Origin: Gammaproteobacteria bacterium
Lineage (GTDB): Bacteria > Pseudomonadota > Gammaproteobacteria > Steroidobacterales > Steroidobacteraceae
Assembly: GCA_019247195.1 (NCBI GenBank)
Contig: JAFAPI010000073.1
Span: 1 to 64,000, forward strand
Direction: 5' to 3'
DNA length: 64,000 bases
The first letter of the stretch is position 1. The number at the start of each line of letters is the position of its first letter. Positions 58,902-64,000 of this stretch are shown here, piece after piece. Below the pieces are notes generated by a model, which worked only from the letters and a program-made list of their open reading frames with translations, did no database searches and was not told the origin of the DNA. A program made the translations under genes and the position numbers.

Positions 58902-59791
58902 GCATCCTGGTCGAACGCGTCTAGCCGCCGCGGCCAGTCTTTCTTCAGCAGCCGTGACAGGGCGCGGTCGGCCAGCAGGCGCCCTCCGGTCTGGCAGCGC
59001 GCACAGTAGTTGGTTTCGTTGTCGGCGTAACGGATGCGCTGCACCGGGGTGCCGCACACCGGGCATGGCATGCCGAAGCGCCCGTGCACGGCCATCTCGG
59101 GCCGGAAGGCGGTGACCCCCTCCGGGAACTGCTCGCCCGCCTGCTCGCGCAGGCGCTCGGTCCACAGCAGCAGAACCGCTCGCGTCGCGTCGTACAGTCG
59201 AGCCACCTCCGCCTCAGTCAGCCGCTGCGTCAGCAGCACCGGCGAGAGCCGCGCGGCGTGCAGGATCTCATCGGAGTAGGCGTTGCCGATGCCGCTCAGG
59301 GTGCGGGGATCGGTGAGCGCACGCTTGAGCGTGTGGTTGCCGCGGCGCAGTGCCGCGGCGAACTCTGCCCGAGTCGCCTCCAACACCTCCAAGCCGCCGG
59401 GGTCCTGCCCGTCAAGCGCCGCCGCGCCCTGCACGAGGTGCAGCGAGGCGCGGCGCTTGGTGCCGGCCTCGGTGAGCGTCAGCAACCCGCTCGTGAAGGC
59501 GAGTCGTGCCAGCGGCCGCCGCTTGGCGGGGGCAGTGCCGGGCGCAAACCAGTGCAGCCGTCCGGCAATCATCAGGTGCAGCACCAGCCACAGCTCCTCG
59601 GTGAGGCCGATGGCGATGCGCTTGCCGATGCGGCGCACCTCGAGTACCGGACGTCCGTAGGCGGCCTCGAGCGGCGGTTGCGCAGTGCGCAGCACGAACG
59701 GGTTGAGGATCTCGACGCGCTCGAGACGGGCCCCCACGAGACGCCGTCGCAGCGCCTCCACGTACACCGTCACATCCGGCAGCTCGGGCAT
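58898..59791 (-). CDS. Fpg/Nei family DNA glycosylase-like protein
   Basis: A 297-residue member of the formamidopyrimidine-DNA glycosylase family. It starts MPELPDVTVYVEAL (Pro after Met; Glu at 3), then HLMIAGRLHWF near residue 75, GIGNAYSDEIL near 170 (helix-two-turn-helix), and a zinc finger CPVCG...CARC near 243-264. In Fpg the finger ends CPxCQR; here it is CARCQTGG and a C-terminal extension of about 30 residues follows, so substrate recognition may differ. Fpg/Nei enzymes excise oxidised bases and cut the abasic strand. It follows the S9 peptidase gene by 42 bases. Confidence 0.88.
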   Translation of the reverse strand: MPELPDVTVYVEALRRRLVGARLERVEILNPFVLRTAQPPLEAAYGRPVLEVRRIGKRIAIGLTEELWLVLHLMIAGRLHWFAPGTAPAKRRPLARLAFTSGLLTLTEAGTKRRASLHLVQGAAALDGQDPGGLEVLEATRAEFAAALRRGNHTLKRALTDPRTLSGIGNAYSDEILHAARLSPVLLTQRLTEAEVARLYDATRAVLLLWTERLREQAGEQFPEGVTAFRPEMAVHGRFGMPCPVCGTPVQRIRYADNETNYCARCQTGGRLLADRALSRLLKKDWPRRLDAFDQDA

Positions 59792-59833
59792 GCGCCAATT
59801 GTGCTCGCAACGGCGGCGCGGCCGGGCGTCCCC

Positions 59834-61855
59834 TCAATCGGCGCCCAGGTAGCGGTCGAACCAGCCGACGATGCGCGCCATCACGTCGGCCTGATCGGCG
59901 CGCTTGAAGAAGAAGTGTCCCTCGTCCGGATAGACAACGAACTCAGTCGGCACGCCGTGACGCCTGAGACCGTTCCAGTACTCGTAGGACTGCGACAGCG
60001 GCACCTCGGCGTCGCGGTCGCCGCCGAGCAGCAGCGTGGGGGCGTGCACCTGCTTGATGAAGGTCAGCGGCGAGCTGCGCTCGTAGACCTTCGGATCGTC
60101 GTACACCGACGCCCCGAAGTACGGGATCATCCAGGTGTCGATGTTGTTGGTGCCGTAGTAGCTCAGCCAGTCGGAAAGCCCCGCCCCCGCGACCCCCGCG
60201 TGGAAGCGGTCGGTCTGGGTGAGCGCCCACATGGTCATGTAGCCCCCGTAGCTCCAGCCCGTGATCCCGACGCGGCGCGCATCGATCGACGCCCGCGCCA
60301 GCACCGCGTCGAGTCCGCGCAGGATGTCGCGCAGGTCGCCGTAGCCGAAATCGCGCACGTTGGCGCGCGTGAAGGCCTCTCCCTGGCCATAGCTGCCGCG
60401 CGGGTTCGGCTTGAACACATAGTAGCCGCGGGCGGCGAGCACCGCGTCATAGGCATCGGGGCTCGCCGGGAAGAGCGGGTAGTGCGCATAGGCCGGCCCC
60501 CCATGCACCTCGACTACCAGCGGATAGCGCTGACCGGCCGTGACGTGCGGGGGTTCGATGAGCATGCCCTGCACGCTCAACTCATCGCTCTGCCACGTCA
60601 GGATGTGCGCCGGACCGGTCATGGGCTGAACCGCCGCGTTCAGCCGCGTGACCGCGTGCCAGCGGCCGGGGGGCCCTGCGTACACCTCCGGCGCCTGGGT
60701 GTAAGACTGGAGGATCGTGGCCGCCGTGCGCCCGTCGCGCGACAGCGAGACTCCGACGTCGCCGGGCGTCAAACCGAGCACGTTGTTGGCCCAGATCATC
60801 TGCGGACCGTGCCAGAGGGTGCGCTGCGTACCGTGCGCCACGTCGATGGCCGCGAGAACCTCCTCCCCCGCCTGAAACTCGGTGGCGATCAGCTCGCGGC
60901 TTGAACCATTCCAGGTGAGCGTCTGTACGGAGGCGCGCAGGCCGGGGGTTACGTCGACCGGCTCTGCACCGTCGAGCGACAGCACGTAGGCGTCGCCGCC
61001 GGTGATCGTCTCATCGCTCATCAGCCCGCCGATGAAGGCGACACGGCCGCCATCGCTCGCGAAGCGCGGCGAGGCGATCTGCAACGTCACGGGCGGCTTC
61101 CACAGCGGACTGAGCTGGCCCGAGCGGGCATCTATCAAGCCAAGGGCGGCGATCCACCAGTTGTCATCGCCCGAGCCGTGGGCGTAGCTCACCACGAAGC
61201 GCGCTCCGTCGGGCGACCAGTCGTACTCGTAAATGTTGACGTCCTGCGGCCCGAGCAGGCGCGGCTCTCCCCCCGTCGCCGGCAGCACGGCCAGCCGCTG
61301 CTCATAGATCTGTTGCGACAGCACCCCCGCATCGCGCGCCAGGGGGTTGAGGGGCCCCGGCGTGCGCGGCGCGCCCGCCGAGTACAGGAAAGCGAGCTGG
61401 CGGCCATCGGGCGACCAGCGCGGCACGTCCAGTGGGCCCTGGGCGTGCGTCAGGACGCGCACGTTGCCGCCGCGATCATCGGCCACCGCCAGCTGCGGCT
61501 GCTCGTGCGCATCGGTGGTCACGAAGACCAGCGTCCGTCCGTCGGGCGACCAGGCTGCGCCGTGCTCATCGCAGGCCGTACCCGGACAGGCCGTCAGTCG
61601 CACCTCCCCGCCGCCGTCGCGGGCGCGCGCCAGGTACAGCGCCGAGATATCGACGTCGGCTCCCGCGCGCTTGCCGGTGACGGTACGCCCGTACACCAGC
61701 TGGGAGCCGTCCGGGGACAGCGCCACTTCGCTCGGCGCGTGCACGGCGGCCAGGGCATCGAGCGCCGCCTCGATGCCGGCGGGGATCTCGGCGGCTCGCG
61801 CCACCGTGCTGAGCAGCACCAGGAGCAGGAAGGCGAGCGTACGGGGTGGGCACAT
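59834..61855 (-). CDS. S9 family prolyl oligopeptidase-like exported peptidase
   Basis: A 673-residue peptidase with a signal peptide (MCPPRTLAFLLLVLLSTVARA). The N-terminal beta-propeller repeats carry the SPDG motif five times (LSPDGSQLVYG, WSPDGRTLVFV, WSPDGRQLAFL, WSPDGARFVVS). The C-terminal alpha/beta-hydrolase has the nucleophile in TGWSYGGYMTMWAL near residue 530, the aspartate in LLLGGDRDAEVPLSQSYE and the histidine in DEGHFFF. It is typical of exported acylaminoacyl-/dipeptidyl-peptidases that digest peptides outside the cytoplasm. It lies 24 bases after the MFS gene. Confidence 0.93.
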   Translation of the reverse strand: MCPPRTLAFLLLVLLSTVARAAEIPAGIEAALDALAAVHAPSEVALSPDGSQLVYGRTVTGKRAGADVDISALYLARARDGGGEVRLTACPGTACDEHGAAWSPDGRTLVFVTTDAHEQPQLAVADDRGGNVRVLTHAQGPLDVPRWSPDGRQLAFLYSAGAPRTPGPLNPLARDAGVLSQQIYEQRLAVLPATGGEPRLLGPQDVNIYEYDWSPDGARFVVSYAHGSGDDNWWIAALGLIDARSGQLSPLWKPPVTLQIASPRFASDGGRVAFIGGLMSDETITGGDAYVLSLDGAEPVDVTPGLRASVQTLTWNGSSRELIATEFQAGEEVLAAIDVAHGTQRTLWHGPQMIWANNVLGLTPGDVGVSLSRDGRTAATILQSYTQAPEVYAGPPGRWHAVTRLNAAVQPMTGPAHILTWQSDELSVQGMLIEPPHVTAGQRYPLVVEVHGGPAYAHYPLFPASPDAYDAVLAARGYYVFKPNPRGSYGQGEAFTRANVRDFGYGDLRDILRGLDAVLARASIDARRVGITGWSYGGYMTMWALTQTDRFHAGVAGAGLSDWLSYYGTNNIDTWMIPYFGASVYDDPKVYERSSPLTFIKQVHAPTLLLGGDRDAEVPLSQSYEYWNGLRRHGVPTEFVVYPDEGHFFFKRADQADVMARIVGWFDRYLGAD

Positions 61856-61879
61856 GGGCGGTCCTTTCGGCCTGACCCG

Positions 61880-63115
61880 TCAGGCGCGGGCCACTCGTGA
61901 AGCGGGACGAAACAGCAGCGCGAACATCAAGAGCACCAGGGCCGCAGCGGTGGCGGGCACCAGCCAGATGGCCTGCCAGTCGTGGCCCGCCTGCGGACAG
62001 GCGCCAGCCGCGGCTCGCGCCGCAGTGCAACCAGCCTGCGGACGCGCGAAATGCTGCACGACGCTGCCGGAAACGAGCGCACCGACGAAGTAACCGAGGC
62101 CGTTGGTGATGAAGTTGAGCAGGCCCTGGGCTGCCGCACGGATGCGCACGTGGGCCTTCTGGTCGACGTAGACCTGGCCGCCGACGAAGAAGAAGTCGTA
62201 GCACACCCCGTGCAGCAGGATCGCCGCGTACAGCAGCCACATGCCCCCGCCCGCGTCGCCGCGCGCGAAGGCGAGGTAGCGCAGCGACCAGGCCAGCATG
62301 CCGATAAGCATGATGGCCTTGATGCCCCAGCGCCGCAGCAGCCAGGGCAGGAGCAGCATGAAGCCCACCTCCGACATCTGCCCGAAGGTCTGCACGTACG
62401 CCGCGTCCGCTACGCCGATCTGATTCAGGAAGGCGTTGGCGAAGGTGTAGTAGAACTGCAGCGGAATGCAGAGGAGGAACGAGCCGAGGACGAACATCTG
62501 GAAGTCCCGCTCCCGCAGCAGCTGCAGCGCATCCAGGCCGAGCGCGTCGCGGATGCTGAAGGGGGCGCCTGCCGCCCGGGGCGGGGTGTGGGGCAGGGTG
62601 AGCGAGTAGACCGCCAGCAGCAGCGACACGCCCGCCGCGAGGCGCAGCGGCAGCGCGAGGGCATCGGCATGCAACACCTTGCCGACGATCACCCCGGCGA
62701 CTATCCAGCCGAGCGTGCCGAGCACCCGCAGGTAGGGAAAGCGCGTCGCATCCTGCAGGTGGAAGAAGGAGAGCGAATTGGTGAGCGACAGCGTGGGCAT
62801 GTAGCACAGCGCGTAGAGGATCAGGAGCGCGTAGAAGGGTCCGAAGCGCGGCTGCTGCGCAAGCAGCCACAGCAGCGCCGCCCCCATGAGGTGCAGCAGC
62901 GCGAGCAGTTTCTCGCTGGCGAAGAAGCGGTCCGCCAGCACCCCCGCGAGAAACGGTGACAGCAGCGCCGCAAGCGCCGTCGCACCGTAAGCGAGTCCGA
63001 TTTCACGATCCGTGAAGTGCAGCGTCTGGCCCAGGTAAGTCCCCAGAGTGACGAACCACGCGCCCCAGATGAAGTACTGCAGGAACATCATCAGGGCCAG
63101 ACGCGCACTCCTCAT
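61880..63115 (-). CDS. MFS transporter, nucleoside:H+ symporter-like
   Basis: A 411-residue membrane protein with about 12 spans: [36 protein letters not shown] opens it, followed by [23 protein letters not shown] and, later, [44 protein letters not shown]. The opening and the QGL block fit the nucleoside/sugar:H+ symporter (NupG/XapB-like) subfamily. It sits six bases after the DUF1080 gene, so it probably imports a sugar or nucleoside handled by the neighbouring oxidoreductase and hydrolase. Confidence 0.9.
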   Translation of the reverse strand: MRSARLALMMFLQYFIWGAWFVTLGTYLGQTLHFTDREIGLAYGATALAALLSPFLAGVLADRFFASEKLLALLHLMGAALLWLLAQQPRFGPFYALLILYALCYMPTLSLTNSLSFFHLQDATRFPYLRVLGTLGWIVAGVIVGKVLHADALALPLRLAAGVSLLLAVYSLTLPHTPPRAAGAPFSIRDALGLDALQLLRERDFQMFVLGSFLLCIPLQFYYTFANAFLNQIGVADAAYVQTFGQMSEVGFMLLLPWLLRRWGIKAIMLIGMLAWSLRYLAFARGDAGGGMWLLYAAILLHGVCYDFFFVGGQVYVDQKAHVRIRAAAQGLLNFITNGLGYFVGALVSGSVVQHFARPQAGCTAARAAAGACPQAGHDWQAIWLVPATAAALVLLMFALLFRPASRVARA

Positions 63116-63121
63116 GGCGCT

Positions 63122-63790
63122 TCAGTCACTGCTGCGGATGCGCAGGCCACGCACTTCGAGGCCACCCGGATGGTCACCCTGAATGCCCAGGTAGCCGCGG
63201 GGTGCGAGCCCGTAGTGCGGATAGGCCGCGAACTTGCTCGCCGCCACCTTCGCCTTCCAGTCCGGGCTGCCGAGCTCGTAGGCGACGACTTTCACCCCGT
63301 TCAGCCAGTGCTCGACGTGCCCGCCCCGCACGATGAGGCGTGTCTTGTTCCACTCCCCCGCCGCCTTCACCACCCCCGCCGGGGCGCCGTACAGGGCATA
63401 TGCGGCGGCCGCGGCGGTCAGGCGACTGCGCCCGTCGGGCGCGCCCGCGTCATCGAGCAGCTGATACTCCGGCGCGCTCCAGTAGATGTGATCGTACTCA
63501 CGGGTGCCGCGGTAGAAGATGCCGCTGTTGCCGGCCGGGCCGATCTTCCATTCGAGCTCGAGCTCGAAGTCACCGAACATGTCGCGGCTGATCAGATCAT
63601 CCACCTCGCCATCCTTGCGCAGCACGCCATCGACGAAGCGCCAGCCCGCCGGGAAGCCCTGCGCCTGCCAGCCGCGCCAGGCACCCGGCTGCATGAGGTC
63701 GCGCCACGCGTCCCTGTGCGGCTCCTGCGCCAGGGCCCACAGGGCCGGAACCACCACCAGCAATCCGAGCCACACGGCTGCCTGTCTCAT
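63122..63790 (-). CDS. DUF1080 (3-keto-disaccharide hydrolase domain) exported protein
   Basis: A 222-residue exported protein: signal peptide (LGLLVVVPALWALA), then the DUF1080 jelly-roll lectin-like fold (WRDLMQPGAWRGWQAQG, DGVLRKDGEVDDLISRDMFGDFELELEWKIGPAGNSGIFYRGT near residue 55-95, EWNKTRLIVRGGHVEHWLNGVKV near 145). Recently characterised members act on 3-keto-glycosides together with Gfo/Idh/MocA oxidoreductases, which matches the neighbour. It starts 16 bases after the upstream gene. Confidence 0.9.
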   Translation of the reverse strand: MRQAAVWLGLLVVVPALWALAQEPHRDAWRDLMQPGAWRGWQAQGFPAGWRFVDGVLRKDGEVDDLISRDMFGDFELELEWKIGPAGNSGIFYRGTREYDHIYWSAPEYQLLDDAGAPDGRSRLTAAAAAYALYGAPAGVVKAAGEWNKTRLIVRGGHVEHWLNGVKVVAYELGSPDWKAKVAASKFAAYPHYGLAPRGYLGIQGDHPGGLEVRGLRIRSSD

Positions 63791-63806
63791 CGCAATTCTC
63801 CCGGTG

Positions 63807-64000
63807 TCAGCGAGTCAAGGTGCGCGGCCGCCAGGCACCGCGGGCGACCGCGGGTACGAAGCGGGTCAGCCCGCGCGGCGGGAAGGCGAGCGTACGACCC
63901 TGCTCGGCGCTCTGGTAGGCGGCCATCAGCAACTCCACGACCGCAAGTCCGTCCTCGAAGGTGAGCCGCGGCCTCTCGCGACCGAGAAAGGCGCGCACGA
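63807..64000 (-). CDS. Gfo/Idh/MocA family oxidoreductase, C-terminal end (cut by window edge)
   Basis: Only the last 64 codons are present; the gene continues past base 64000. The tail AFLGRERPRLTFEDGLAVVELLMAAYQSAEQGRTLAFPPRG is the characteristic C-terminal helix of Gfo/Idh/MocA oxidoreductases, where FEDGLAxxELxxAxxxSAxxGRxV is conserved. These enzymes oxidise sugars using NAD. Its position before DUF1080 and the MFS gene supports a glycoside-oxidation operon. Confidence 0.75.
   Translation of the reverse strand, partial: VRAFLGRERPRLTFEDGLAVVELLMAAYQSAEQGRTLAFPPRGLTRFVPAVARGAWRPRTLTR

Noticed and set aside
1-64000. CRISPR array, transposase, integrase or prophage genes.
   Set aside because: No regularly spaced repeats and no such domains were seen on either strand.

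Overview
The window is about 64 kb of very GC-rich, tightly packed bacterial chromosome. The gene content points to a gammaproteobacterium, probably of the Steroidobacter/Nevskia/Xanthomonas side of the class: a prkA-yeaH-spoVR operon, cyanophycin genes, GumN/TraB, DUF885, GH3 and S9 exported enzymes, and several small proteins that I associate with that group. This placement is an inference from gene content; no rRNA or other phylogenetic marker is present. I see no phage, transposon, integrase, CRISPR array, tRNA or rRNA.

Layout. 1-4522 (minus): glycogen metabolism, glgP, glgC and the start of a GH57 amylase that runs off the left edge. 4641-5957: a palindrome-bearing divergent promoter, a PadR regulator and a DUF1700/sensor-domain membrane protein. 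5987-9654: small exported proteins, a DUF192 protein, an EF-G-like GTPase and a 57-residue protein. 9656-14161 (minus): the prkA-yeaH-spoVR stress operon. 14755-19866 (plus): four genes encoding a receiver-like/TonB fusion, a membrane CheA-like HPt kinase, a CheY and a CheX phosphatase. 19939-29256: LD-carboxypeptidase, DUF885 peptidase, CPXCG protein, GumN/TraB, rhomboid, YdcF-like, MATE exporter and an orphan ParB-like nuclease protein. 29261-35019: GH3 glycosidase, ECF sigma factor, SDR, thioredoxin-like protein, MarC and an SPFH lipoprotein. 35024-40509 (minus): cyanophycinase, cyanophycin synthetase and a second Mur-ligase protein. 40683-48998: aminotransferase-V/cysteine-desulfurase-like enzyme, a secreted zinc peptidase with a ComEA-like tail, an MttB homologue, DUF6496 and DUF6328 proteins, an ATP-dependent DNA ligase and an amidohydrolase. 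49245-52648 (plus): an outer-membrane barrel, a small periplasmic binding protein, a sensor kinase and a response regulator. 52861-58901: an unknown exported protein, an ABC-2 exporter, AsmA and an amidase. 58898-64000 (minus): Fpg-like glycosylase, S9 peptidase, MFS transporter, a DUF1080 protein and the 3' end of a Gfo/Idh/MocA-type oxidoreductase.

Two storage polymers are covered: glycogen (glgP, glgC, GH57) and cyanophycin (cphA, cphB), both consistent with a cell that must survive starvation, as is the PrkA operon. Two signalling cassettes of unusual composition (14755-19866 and 49245-52648) are the best candidates for little-described systems. The genome is compact: many co-directional genes overlap by GTGA or ATGA, and six convergent pairs share their stop codons in a 4-base overlap.
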